Below are positions 1 to 6,220 of a stretch of 9,734 bases of DNA, in pieces. The notes beneath the pieces are model-generated. The model saw only the letters and a program-made list of their open reading frames with translations. It was not told where the DNA came from and did no database searches. The stretch comes from Desulfovibrionaceae bacterium UBA930 (GTDB taxonomy: Bacteria > Desulfobacterota > Desulfovibrionia > Desulfovibrionales > Desulfovibrionaceae). A program made the translations under genes and the position numbers. The stretch's first letter is position 1; the number at the start of each line of letters is the position of its first letter. Where the stretch lies: assembly GCA_002293605.1 (NCBI GenBank), contig DBDO01000092.1, forward strand, positions 1-9,734, read 5' to 3'.

Positions 1-23
1 AAAGCCCATTAATCAGTGTTTCC

Positions 24-27
24 CTAA
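24..27. repeat. Left target-site duplication CTAA
   Basis: CTAA abuts the left inverted repeat and recurs at 847-850 against the right one. Such a duplication indicates insertion by transposition. Four bases alone would be weak, but the position relative to both inverted repeats is exact. Confidence 0.75.
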
Positions 28-43
28 GGTGTGTTTGCAAACT
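28..43. repeat. Left terminal inverted repeat of the IS
   Basis: GGTGTGTTTGCAAACT is the exact reverse complement of 831-846. The stop codon of the second transposase frame (TAG, complement of 42-44) overlaps its inner edge, so the element is packed to the end. The TTTGCAAA core is itself palindromic. Confidence 0.92.
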
Positions 44-449
44 ATCTAATCCAAATCATTGAAGCCGCCAAGTAAACGAAAGAGAGAAAGGTCAGAGCAA
101 GCTTTTCATAACGTGTTGCTACTCTGCGGAACTCTTTGATTTTATTGAAAAAGCATTCAACTAGGTGCCGTTCCTTATAGAGATGTCGATCATACTGACG
201 AGGCGTTTTACGGTTTGAGCGTGGGGGAATGACTACGGTACAGCCTCTTGCTTCAAGGGCTTGAACTAATGGGTCGCTGTCATATCCTTTATCGGCAATA
301 ACAGTGCAATCGCAAACCCCTTCAAGTAATTGTGGCGCAACAGTTATATCTGCACATTCGCCTCCTGTGAGGAGAAAGGATATGGGATTGCCGAGCGCGT
401 CTACCTGTGCATGCAGTTTGGAGGTAAAACCTCCGCGACTGCGGCCCAA
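42..449 (-). CDS. IS5-family transposase, C-terminal part (ORF B)
   Basis: This is the catalytic second half, in the -1 frame relative to ORF A. It begins with the family block LGRSRGGFTSKLHA, has the second Asp in VIADKGYD (about residue 53 counted from 449), and the catalytic Glu in RHLVECFFNKIKEFRRVATRYEK (about residue 98). The codon at 449 is TTG, a normal Leu in the conserved QALGRSRGG, so it is probably not a start. The frame is open further upstream, to the A4G5 run at 465-473, and is most likely entered by frameshifting from ORF A. An inactivating one-base indel is the alternative. It ends at the inner edge of the left inverted repeat. Confidence 0.88.
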   Translation of the reverse strand: MGRSRGGFTSKLHAQVDALGNPISFLLTGGECADITVAPQLLEGVCDCTVIADKGYDSDPLVQALEARGCTVVIPPRSNRKTPRQYDRHLYKERHLVECFFNKIKEFRRVATRYEKLALTFLSFVYLAASMIWIR

Positions 450-796
450 AGCTTGGCTATGCTGCCCCCTTTTGCGCCAGCTGAATGTTTGTGAGCATGG
501 ATGTACGTACCATCAATCATCACCGCTTCGAGATCGGGGTCAGAGGCCAGAGCGAGAAAGACTGTTTTCCAAAATCCTTTTATCTGCCAACGCCGAAAGC
601 GGGAGTACACGGTATTCCACGAACCATACTCTTCCGGCAAGGCCCTCCAAGGAGCCCCGGTGCGTAGCAACCAGATGACTGCATTGATGAAAGTTCGTTT
701 ATCTTTGGCCGGTCGACCACCTTTGGGTGAACCCTCAAGCGGCAGAACAGCCTCAAGCCGTTGCCAAGTTTCATCGGAAATGTCGGTGTAGCTCAT
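401..796 (-). CDS. IS5-family transposase, N-terminal part (ORF A)
   Basis: This is the first half of the split DDE transposase, 131 aa from the ATG at 796. It has the IS5/IS427 N-terminal helical domain (start SYTDISDETW, then GGRPAKDKR and a WLLRTGAPWRALP block at about residues 42-54). The first catalytic Asp is at about residue 95 in MIDGTYIHAHKHSAGAKGG. After GAKGG the frame runs into unrelated sequence and stops, while the expected continuation is in the -1 frame. A GTG at 811 is an alternative start; neither has a good ribosome binding site. I chose the ATG because related proteins begin shortly before the LSD/ISDE block. Transcription points away from the membrane protein gene. Confidence 0.88.
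   Translation of the reverse strand: MSYTDISDETWQRLEAVLPLEGSPKGGRPAKDKRTFINAVIWLLRTGAPWRALPEEYGSWNTVYSRFRRWQIKGFWKTVFLALASDPDLEAVMIDGTYIHAHKHSAGAKGGSIAKLWAAVAEVLPPNCMHR
465..473 (-). other. Candidate -1 frameshift site joining ORF A and ORF B
   Basis: On the minus strand this is AAAAGGGGG, read in ORF A as GCA AAA GGG GGC. A -1 slip here gives AKRGQHSQALGRSRGG, which joins the two conserved parts of the transposase with no gap. Two homopolymer runs side by side are a usual place for slippage, transcriptional or ribosomal. The sequence does not show whether the shift is programmed or a fixed mutation. Confidence 0.5.
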
Positions 797-830
797 GGCC
801 AGAAGATACACAAATCTAGACTCTTTATAA

Positions 831-846
831 AGTTTGCAAACACACC
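831..846. repeat. Right terminal inverted repeat of the IS
   Basis: AGTTTGCAAACACACC is the exact reverse complement of 28-43. It lies upstream of the transposase start on the minus strand. The adjacent AT-rich stretch (TTTATAAAG on the minus strand) may hold the transposase promoter. Confidence 0.92.
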
Positions 847-850
847 CTAA
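847..850. repeat. Right target-site duplication CTAA
   Basis: This is the partner of the CTAA at 24-27, directly outside the right inverted repeat. Confidence 0.75.
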
Positions 851-852
851 GC

Positions 853-882
853 TTGCGCTTTTATATTAGAGATACTTACTAT
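853..882 (+). promoter_or_regulatory. Possible sigma-70 promoter for the membrane protein gene
   Basis: TTGCGC (853-858) and TACTAT (877-882) are separated by 18 bp, just outside the IS right end. A start of transcription near 889 would give a leader of about 60 nt to the ATG at 949 and would argue against translation from 853 or 892. This is a match by eye only. Confidence 0.3.
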
Positions 883-948
883 AAAGATGCAATGCCCAAA
901 GTAAAATTGCTTTACGTGTATGCAGGGGCTGTAAGGAAAAGAGTGTTG

Positions 949-1857
949 ATGTTTTTGGTTGCTGTTTTTGATCGCGTCCGCGCCTTGTGGGAAAGGAAGG
1001 AAAATTCACGAAGGGTTTTCGCTCTGCTGCTGGCGGTGTTTTCGGTCTACCTTGCCTGTGTGCTACTGAAGCGCCTGGGGGCGCTGCCGCTTGATCTCGC
1101 CGAGCATCTGCCCCTGGACCCCTTTGCCGCTGTGCGCTTTGCCTTTACCCTGATATTGGTTGTGGAGTTTGTGGAGCTTATTTTCGCGCTTTCGGATTCC
1201 GTGGCCCTGGCCGCCGGAAAGCAGATGGAAATTATGGCCTTGCTCCTGCTCAGGGGGGCCTTTGCCGATATCAGTTTGCTCAGTTCTCCGCTTGTCCTGG
1301 AGCGGGATTGGCCCTTACTCGCCCAGATCGGCATCACTGCCGTGTCCGGTATTCTGCTCTTTCTGATTCGCATTTTTTACGCCCGCTGGCATTATATTCA
1401 GAACTACAAAGATATGCGCGGCTATGTGAAAGCCAAAAAATGCATCGGCCTTGTGCTGTTATGTATCTTTTGCGGCGCGCTCGGACGCGATCTTTATGTG
1501 GTTACCGTCACAGGCGGGGAGCCAGTCGCATTCCATGTTTTTTGCACAGTGCTTATTTTTGCGGATATCATGCTGGTGCTGGTGGGGCAGTACTTCACGC
1601 CATCCTTCAAGGCCACGTTCAGAAATTTCGGTTTTGCCGTGTGCACGCTTTTGCTGCGCCTTTCCCTGGGGGCACCGCACCATGTGGGCGCGCTGATCTG
1701 CCTGTGGGCGGGACTCTATCTGCTGGCCTTAAGCTGGTCTTTGGCCCGTTTTGAGCGCTTGCATCATGGACGGGCCCGGCTGGAGGACGCAATCGGGGTG
1801 CGGCGGCGAGGCAAAGCCAGGGGCCGAAGGAGCGTGCTGCGCTTTCGCGGCGCATGA
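949..1857 (+). CDS. Polytopic membrane protein of unknown function
   Basis: I do not recognise this protein. From the ATG at 949 it is 302 aa with about seven or eight hydrophobic segments, at roughly 22-40, 62-80, 94-110, 124-144, 162-182, 192-213, 222-236 and 243-263. A short basic N-terminus (WERKENSRR) and a very basic C-terminal tail (VRRRGKARGRRSVLRFRGA) should both be cytoplasmic. Segments 2 and 3 (LILVVEFVELIFAL, then MEIMALLLLRGAFADI) recall PsiE-type small membrane proteins, but this is a weak impression. The frame stays open upstream to TTG 853, with an ATG at 892. I prefer 949 because AAGGA (933-937) and AGAG (940-943) precede it; GTG 943 is a close alternative. It sits between the IS and the regulator gene, with which it converges. 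Confidence 0.7.
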   Translation: MFLVAVFDRVRALWERKENSRRVFALLLAVFSVYLACVLLKRLGALPLDLAEHLPLDPFAAVRFAFTLILVVEFVELIFALSDSVALAAGKQMEIMALLLLRGAFADISLLSSPLVLERDWPLLAQIGITAVSGILLFLIRIFYARWHYIQNYKDMRGYVKAKKCIGLVLLCIFCGALGRDLYVVTVTGGEPVAFHVFCTVLIFADIMLVLVGQYFTPSFKATFRNFGFAVCTLLLRLSLGAPHHVGALICLWAGLYLLALSWSLARFERLHHGRARLEDAIGVRRRGKARGRRSVLRFRGA

Positions 1858-1891
1858 GCGTTGTGCGGGGGCGCGCTGCGCTTTCGCGGCG
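1836..1891 (+). repeat. 17-bp direct repeat at the 3' end of the membrane protein gene
   Basis: GCTGCGCTTTCGCGGCG occurs at 1836-1852 and again at 1875-1891, exactly 39 bp (13 codons) apart. The first copy encodes the last residues of the membrane protein and the second follows its TGA stop. The spacing keeps frame, so a small tandem duplication that later gained a stop would explain it; a recombination scar is another option. Confidence 0.7.
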
Positions 1892-1963
1892 TTACCGACT
1901 TGGCCTATGAAGTCGTATGCTTTCACCAATCGGGTAGTGGCTCCCGTACTCTGCAACGCTCAT
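1854..1963. repeat. 10-bp inverted repeat spanning both convergent stop codons
   Basis: ATGAGCGTTG (1854-1863) and its exact reverse complement CAACGCTCAT (1954-1963) enclose the 90 bp between the convergent genes. Each arm contains the TGA stop of its gene, so both genes end with the same bases. No T-tract follows, so this is not a classical terminator. A 10-bp match at this distance could also arise by chance once in a window of this size. Confidence 0.55.
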
Positions 1964-2640
1964 TGTAGTATAAATATATTCTTTCTGTATTCAATCAAAC
2001 CATCCTTCCGCATTCTCGCCAGCGCGTGTGATAGGGCGCTGCGCTCAACACAGAGAAAATCAGCCAATTCCTCCCGATTGAAGGGGATGATAATCCTTTT
2101 GTCCCGCTGCGGCGTAAAGGATTGCAGGTAGCGCATCATCTTCTCCTTGATGGATTTCAGGCTGAGTATTTCCATTCTGCTTTGCAAAAAAAGATTTTTT
2201 TCAGCGACAAGGCGCAGCATGTTTTCAATCAGTTTTGTGTGAAAAGGGCAGCAGTTCGGGCAGCTTTGCAGTATTTTGTCGTAGCGCAGCAGCATAAGAC
2301 CTGCATTCGAGGCCGCTATAACCGTTACCGGACTCTTGGTGACCTTTGCGCAGCACAAGGCCTCCGCAAAGATTTCCCCCGGCCTTATGGCCGCCAGCAA
2401 AACGCGCTTTCCGTCATAGTCCTCGCGAATGACATGCATGACGCCAGCAAGCGTGATACCGACATGCCGGGGCCTCTCACCCGCGAGCAGGATAATTTCG
2501 CCTTTTCTAAGAGTGATATTTTCCGCGCCAATGCAGGACAGTATGGAGCCGAGTGCGGCCTCCTCAATGTCTCTGAACAGGGCGCTTGACCGCAGCAGCG
2601 TCAGGCTGGCCGCAGCAGGGGAGGCTTGAGGAGTTTTCAT
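1960..2640 (-). CDS. Crp/Fnr-family transcriptional regulator, HcpR-like by context
   Basis: This 226-aa protein has the two usual domains: a cyclic-nucleotide-binding-like beta-roll at about 18-125 (LRKGEIILLAGERPRHVGITLAGVMHVI; AAIRPGEIFAEAL) and a C-terminal winged helix at about 160-225 (FNREELADFLCVERSALSHALARMRKDGLI). The long linking helix carries the block CPFHTKLIENMLRLVAEKN, common in anaerobe members. It lacks the N-terminal FeS cysteine set of FNR, but has other cysteines (C96-C97, C127, C130-C131, C197). The gene is divergent from hcp. In Desulfovibrio, HcpR of this family controls hcp and responds to nitrosative stress, so that role is likely here but is inferred from position. 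No good ribosome binding site precedes the ATG. Another anaerobic Crp/Fnr role remains possible. Confidence 0.9.
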   Translation of the reverse strand: MKTPQASPAAASLTLLRSSALFRDIEEAALGSILSCIGAENITLRKGEIILLAGERPRHVGITLAGVMHVIREDYDGKRVLLAAIRPGEIFAEALCCAKVTKSPVTVIAASNAGLMLLRYDKILQSCPNCCPFHTKLIENMLRLVAEKNLFLQSRMEILSLKSIKEKMMRYLQSFTPQRDKRIIIPFNREELADFLCVERSALSHALARMRKDGLIEYRKNIFILQ

Positions 2641-2662
2641 GTTTTTTCATTTTTCGTGGTTA
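2641..2662 (-). repeat. AT-rich TTTCGTG element, copy C (upstream of the regulator gene)
   Basis: On the plus strand: a run of T, then CATTTTTCGTGGTTA. On the minus strand it reads CCACGAAAAATG followed by an A-run that ends directly at the regulator's start codon. It resembles the elements at 9092-9120 and 9215-9243. It overlaps the left half of the palindrome at 2655-2670. Function unknown; probably part of promoter or leader. Confidence 0.45.
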
Positions 2663-2670
2663 TAGACACG
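2655..2670. promoter_or_regulatory. Candidate Crp/Fnr-type operator between the regulator gene and hcp
   Basis: CGTG-GTTATAGA-CACG has the GTG-N8-CAC spacing of Crp-family sites (consensus TGTGA-N6-TCACA). It lies 14 bp before the regulator's start codon, where bound protein could repress the regulator. It also overlaps the -35 area of the proposed hcp promoter, close to the position used by class II activators. The arms match at only four bases each, so this is a candidate, not a proven site. Confidence 0.45.
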
Positions 2671-2694
2671 GATATTTTTCTTTCAGGATATACA
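2663..2694 (+). promoter_or_regulatory. Possible hcp promoter
   Basis: TAGACA (2663-2668) is a 5/6 match to the -35 consensus. TATACA (2689-2694) is the best -10, with a long 20-bp spacer; GATATA (2687-2692) gives 18 bp. The non-ideal spacing fits a promoter that needs an activator. Transcription from about 2701 would leave a leader of about 105 nt before hcp. Confidence 0.35.
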
Positions 2695-2708
2695 CTGGGC
2701 CCGGAAAA

Positions 2709-2736
2709 GCAAGGAGACTCCTGTACCATACCTTGC
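2709..2736 (+). other. Potential stem-loop in the hcp leader
   Basis: GCAAGG (2709-2714) can pair with CCTTGC (2731-2736), and the perfect palindrome AGGAGACTCCT (2712-2722) overlaps it. A second CCTTGC lies at 2768-2773. CTCCT (2718-2722) is complementary to the hcp ribosome binding site. This could be a structured leader, but the stems are short and no riboswitch class is recognised. Confidence 0.3.
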
Positions 2737-2792
2737 GCCCCCCCTGTGTGCTTTGCAGAGGATAAAGCCTTGCAGAGCAGCCATACCCTGTA

Positions 2793-2800
2793 AAGGAGGA
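2793..2800 (+). promoter_or_regulatory. Ribosome binding site fixing the hcp start
   Basis: AAGGAGGA ends 6 nt before the ATG at 2807. It decides for this start over the in-frame TTG at 2753, which would add 18 residues unlike the family's N-terminus. Confidence 0.9.
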
Positions 2801-2806
2801 AAGGCC

Positions 2807-4384
2807 ATGGAATCCATGTTTTGTTATCAGTGTGAACAAACGGCAAAAGGAAGCGGCTGTACGATCTCCGGAGTATGCGGCAAAAAAGCCGATACCGCCC
2901 ATGAGCAGGATATTCTGACCTGCGAACTGATTGGGCTGGCCCAGGCCGTGGCAAAGGCGAAGGCACAGACCCCGGCCCTTGTTGATCAGATTGTGGATGC
3001 CTTATTTGCCACTGTCACCAACGTCAATTTTGACGCGGCGAAAATTGCCGCGTATGCCGGGGCGCTGCGGGCAGAGCGGGAACGACTTGGCGGCGCGGAA
3101 AGCATGAAGCCGGAAGCGCTGTTTCACGGTGACAGGAACCTTACCGCGCTTCGCTCCACCTTGCTGTTCGGGCTGCGCGGCATGGCGGCTTATGCCTGCC
3201 ACGCCCGCGTTCTGGGTAGGCGCGACCCCGCTGTGGACGACTGGTTCATCAAAGGCATGGCAGCGCTGGGCGATACGCATTCAGTCGAGCAATGGATCGG
3301 CCTGCTGCTGGAGCTTGGCACGGTCAACTTGCAATGCATGGCCCTTTTGGATGCGGCGAATACCGGGGCCTACGGCGATCCCGTTCCCACTTCTGTGCCG
3401 CTTACCGTGGAAAAAGGCCCCTTTATCATTGTTACGGGCCATGATCTGCACGATTTGCACATGCTGCTGGAGCAAACGCAAGGCAGGGGCGTCAACATTT
3501 ACACCCACGGTGAAATGCTGCCTGCCCACGGCTACCCGGAACTGAAAAAATACCCGCAGCTCAAAGGCAATTTCGGAACCGCCTGGCAAAATCAGCAAAA
3601 GGAGTTCGTGGATATTCCCGCGCCGGTACTCTTCACCACGAACTGCCTGATGCCTCCGAAACCGGATTATGCGGACCGCGTCTATACGACAGCTGTCGTG
3701 GGCTTTCCCGAAATGCGGCATATTCCGACCAATGCAGGGGGGTACAAGGATTTCTCCGGCTTGATCGAACATGCCCTCAGGCTTGGCGGCTTTGCCGAGG
3801 ACAGGCGTTTTACCGGCATCAACGGCGGAACGCAGCTCACTACGGGCTTTGGGCGGCGGACCCTTCTTGATAACGCGGCAGCAATCATCCAGGCGGTAAA
3901 AACGGGCGCGATCAAGCGTTTTTTCCTTGTCGGGGGCTGTGACGGGGCCAAAGCCGGGCGGAATTATTATACGGAATTCGTCAGGCAGGCTCCGAAAGAT
4001 ACGATCATCCTTACCCTTGGTTGCGGCAAATACCGCTTTAACGACATGGACGCGGGCGTAATCGGCCCCTTTCCCCGCATTCTTGACATGGGGCAGTGCA
4101 ACGATGCCTACGGGGCTGTCCAGGTCGCCCTTGCCCTTGCCGAAGCCTTTCACTGCGGCGTGAACGATCTGCCGCTGACGCTCGTGCTTTCCTGGTACGA
4201 ACAAAAAGCGGTCTGTATTCTGCTAACCCTCCTTTCGCTCGGCATCAGGGACATATATATCGGCCCGAGCCTTCCGGCTTTTTTTTCGAATGCGCTTGTC
4301 AGCATGCTTGCCGAGCAGTTCAATCTTCGCATGATCACAAGGCCCGAGCAGGACCTGGAGGAGAGCATAAGAGAAAGGGGCTGA
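2807..4384 (+). CDS. hcp: Hybrid cluster protein (hydroxylamine reductase), class I
   Basis: This is a 525-aa cytoplasmic iron-sulfur protein that reduces hydroxylamine to ammonia in vitro and is thought to act in the cell mainly on NO and nitrosative stress. The N-terminus carries C6, C9, C18 and C24 (CX2CX8CX5C), the [4Fe-4S] site typical of anaerobe class I proteins. The hybrid Fe-S-O cluster ligands are all visible: H212 (GHDLH), E236 (THGEMLP), C280 (TTNCLMPP), C378 (VGGCDGAKAG), C406 (LGCGKYRFN), C431 (GQCNDAYGA), E465 and K467 (SWYEQKA). Length is slightly below the roughly 550 aa of D. vulgaris. The strong ribosome binding site at 2793-2800 fixes the start. It is divergent from a Crp/Fnr gene and followed by a hairpin, so probably monocistronic. 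No Hcr-type reductase gene is adjacent. Confidence 0.97.
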   Translation: MESMFCYQCEQTAKGSGCTISGVCGKKADTAHEQDILTCELIGLAQAVAKAKAQTPALVDQIVDALFATVTNVNFDAAKIAAYAGALRAERERLGGAESMKPEALFHGDRNLTALRSTLLFGLRGMAAYACHARVLGRRDPAVDDWFIKGMAALGDTHSVEQWIGLLLELGTVNLQCMALLDAANTGAYGDPVPTSVPLTVEKGPFIIVTGHDLHDLHMLLEQTQGRGVNIYTHGEMLPAHGYPELKKYPQLKGNFGTAWQNQQKEFVDIPAPVLFTTNCLMPPKPDYADRVYTTAVVGFPEMRHIPTNAGGYKDFSGLIEHALRLGGFAEDRRFTGINGGTQLTTGFGRRTLLDNAAAIIQAVKTGAIKRFFLVGGCDGAKAGRNYYTEFVRQAPKDTIILTLGCGKYRFNDMDAGVIGPFPRILDMGQCNDAYGAVQVALALAEAFHCGVNDLPLTLVLSWYEQKAVCILLTLLSLGIRDIYIGPSLPAFFSNALVSMLAEQFNLRMITRPEQDLEESIRERG

Positions 4385-4404
4385 GGCCGCGCGGAATAAA
4401 GGCG

Positions 4405-4437
4405 GCAGACAGGGGCGGCCATAGCGCCCCTGTCTGC
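4405..4437. terminator. Perfect 13-bp hairpin between convergent hcp and hydB
   Basis: GCAGACAGGGGCG (4405-4417) and CGCCCCTGTCTGC (4425-4437) form an uninterrupted GC-rich stem with a 7-nt loop, 20 nt after the hcp stop. No T-run follows on the plus strand; on the minus strand only CGCCTTTATT follows. It may terminate both transcripts imperfectly or protect the hcp mRNA 3' end. A smaller stem (CTTGC-AGGG-GCAAG, 4452-4465) follows. Confidence 0.65.
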
Positions 4438-4558
4438 AACAGGCCTGAGGCCTTGCAGGGGCAAGCCGGAAAGGGGTGTTTGAGAGAAGATGCCTCTTTG
4501 TCCCCTTGGCTCAGAGCTTTGCTACTCCTTACCTCAGAAGACGTTAGGCTAAAAGCGC

Positions 4559-4927
4559 TTATTCGTAGGGATAGGGATTTTTGTCAAAATCCGAAGCGCG
4601 CGGATTGGGGTACTGCCCCGTTGCGCGCAGGGCCGTAATGTTTTTGGAGCGATCGACAAAGTGCATATGCAGGTATTTGTGGGAGATTTCTCCGCACGGT
4701 TCGCCCAGGTAGCTTTTATATAAGGCCTGCACCTGCTTGTTGTCCTGAGAGGCCCGCACCGGGAAGGCGGCGTCCGCTTTATAGACGCTGTTGATGCGGT
4801 CCATCATCCACTCTTTCAGTTCCTTGCCTGCGGCAAGGGCCTTGGACGTAAAGTTAATGCCGAGCAGGGCCGCCCCGCCAAGGGCAAGGCCGCCTTTCAT
4901 AATACAACGACGGGTGATGTTTATCAT
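4559..4927 (-). CDS. hydB: Periplasmic [FeFe] hydrogenase small subunit with Tat signal
   Basis: This 122-aa small subunit is close in length and sequence to D. vulgaris/D. desulfuricans HydB (123 aa). The N-terminus is a twin-arginine signal: R6-R7 in NITRRCIMKGG, a hydrophobic stretch at about 13-25, and an ALA-type cleavage site near residue 32. The mature part holds the family blocks AAFPVRASQDNKQVQALYKSYL and NPRASDFDKNPYPYE. HydB has no metal cluster. It wraps around HydA and supplies the export signal, so HydA should leave the cytoplasm folded, with HydB, through the Tat system. It follows hydA by 11 nt. Its ribosome binding site GAGGAGGA (complement of 4933-4940) overlaps the hydA stop, suggesting coupled translation. 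It is the last gene of the operon. Confidence 0.96.
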   Translation of the reverse strand: MINITRRCIMKGGLALGGAALLGINFTSKALAAGKELKEWMMDRINSVYKADAAFPVRASQDNKQVQALYKSYLGEPCGEISHKYLHMHFVDRSKNITALRATGQYPNPRASDFDKNPYPYE

Positions 4928-4938
4928 GAGCTTCCTCC

Positions 4939-6207
4939 TCAGGCGCGGCTGTCAGCCATCATTTGCAGGCGCTTGCGGCAACCGGCCATAAAACGTTTGG
5001 TGGACATGCTGGCGCTTTCCATCACTCCGGGCATGACGGGCTGCCCGCCGCCGCAAACGCAGCCGCCGGGGCAGGCCATGAATTCGATGAAATGCCAGGG
5101 GGCCTTACCCGCCTTGACCATTTCGCAGATATCCCTGAAGCGCTTGGCTCCGTGAACAACCGCAACTTTCACCGTCACATCGCCCACCTGGACATCGGCT
5201 TCTTTCACGCCCTTAAGGCCGCGCACGGCAGTGAAGTCCCAGGAGGGGGGGACCTTGCCCGTTACCGCCTGATAGGCGAAACGCAAGGCCGCTTCCATGA
5301 CGCCGCCGCTTACGCCGAAGAGGGTGGCCCCGCCGGTGGATTCGCCCATAAGGCTGTCCCGCTCGCCTTCGGGCAGTTTGGCAAAGTCTATTCCGGCCTT
5401 TCTGATCATGTAGGCCAGTTCGCGGGTGGTGATGGTGGCGTCAATGTCTTGGGTGCCCGTGGATCTCAGGTCGTGGCGCATGCCTTCCCATTTTTTGGCC
5501 GTGCAGGGCATGATGGAGACGGTATATACGTCGTCCTTGTTGTATTTGCGGCTCTGCGCGCCGTAGGTTTTGCTCAAGGCCCCCATCATGCCGATGGGCG
5601 ACTTGGCTGTGGAAAGGTTGGGGAGCAGTTCGGGATACAGGCTTTCAACGTATTTTTGCCAGCCGGGGCAGCAGGACGTGAACTGCGGCAGAGGGGCGTT
5701 CAGTTTTTTGGTCAGGCGCTTCAAAAACTCATCGCCTTCTTCCCAGATGGTCACATCAGCCGTGAATTCGTTATCCCAGCAGTGCGCGAAGCCAAGCTGC
5801 TTGAGCGCGGCGAGCATCTTGCCGGTGGTAACCGAGCCCACGGGCAGGCCGAAGGTATCGCCCAGGGCATAGCGGACCGCCGGGGCGGGCATGGCGATAA
5901 CCTTTTTCTTTTTGTCGGCGAGCATGGCAGAGATCGTGCCGACCCAGGACTGGACTTCGTAGATGGCGTTTTCAGGGCAGTGGGTCAGACATTGCCCGCA
6001 GTTGATGCAAGAGCCCGCGAATTTAATTTCATGCGGCTCTCCCGACTCGCCGTAAATGGCTCCAGTGGGGCAGTATTCATTGCAGGTGTCGCAGCCGATA
6101 CATTTAGCCTTGTCAATCTGTATGAAAAACAGGCTGTCCGGATCTATCTTCGGATCCGGCGCGCTGTTTTCATAGTAGATTCCTTCCATCAGAACGCGTT
6201 CACTCAT
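4939..6207 (-). CDS. hydA: Periplasmic [FeFe] hydrogenase large (catalytic) subunit
   Basis: This 422-aa protein catalyses reversible H2 oxidation, very similar to D. vulgaris HydA (421 aa). The N-terminal ferredoxin-like domain binds two [4Fe-4S] clusters: C36, C39, C42, C46 (CIGCDTCNEYCP) and C67, C70, C73, C77 (CINCGQCLTHCP). H-cluster motifs are intact: P1 FTSCCPGW with C179 (proton transfer) and C180 (ligand), P2 SIMPCTAKKWE with C235, and P3 MACPGGCVCGGGQP with C379 and C383. It has no signal peptide and relies on the Tat signal of HydB. An in-frame ATG at 6222 exists, but GGAGG (complement of 6216-6220) sits 8 nt before the ATG at 6207, and SERV matches the family start. In the periplasm it would exchange electrons with c-type cytochromes. 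Confidence 0.97.
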   Translation of the reverse strand: MSERVLMEGIYYENSAPDPKIDPDSLFFIQIDKAKCIGCDTCNEYCPTGAIYGESGEPHEIKFAGSCINCGQCLTHCPENAIYEVQSWVGTISAMLADKKKKVIAMPAPAVRYALGDTFGLPVGSVTTGKMLAALKQLGFAHCWDNEFTADVTIWEEGDEFLKRLTKKLNAPLPQFTSCCPGWQKYVESLYPELLPNLSTAKSPIGMMGALSKTYGAQSRKYNKDDVYTVSIMPCTAKKWEGMRHDLRSTGTQDIDATITTRELAYMIRKAGIDFAKLPEGERDSLMGESTGGATLFGVSGGVMEAALRFAYQAVTGKVPPSWDFTAVRGLKGVKEADVQVGDVTVKVAVVHGAKRFRDICEMVKAGKAPWHFIEFMACPGGCVCGGGQPVMPGVMESASMSTKRFMAGCRKRLQMMADSRA

Positions 6208-6215
6208 AGCGTGAG

Positions 6216-6220
6216 CCTCC
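6216..6220 (-). promoter_or_regulatory. Ribosome binding site fixing the hydA start
   Basis: GGAGG on the minus strand lies 8 nt before the ATG at 6207 and only just inside the alternative start at 6222. It therefore decides for 6207. Confidence 0.8.

Larger units (their letters stand above)
28..846 (-). mobile_element. Complete IS5-family (IS427-like) insertion sequence
   Basis: This is an 819-bp element bounded by perfect 16-bp inverted repeats (28-43 and 831-846). A CTAA copy lies directly outside each end (24-27 and 847-850), which fits the short target duplications of the IS5 family. It contains one transposase gene split into two overlapping frames on the minus strand. All three DDE residues are present across the two parts and the ends are intact, so the copy may still be mobile. 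The IS427 assignment rests on size, the split ORF layout and the GRSRGGF block; no database comparison was made. Confidence 0.93.

Noticed and set aside
2753..2806. Extended hcp start at the TTG at 2753
   Set aside because: It would add 18 residues ahead of the family N-terminus, while a near-perfect ribosome binding site precedes the ATG at 2807.
3281..4204. Minus-strand open frame of 307 codons opposite hcp
   Set aside because: Antisense shadow of hcp, whose metal ligands are all in place on the plus strand.
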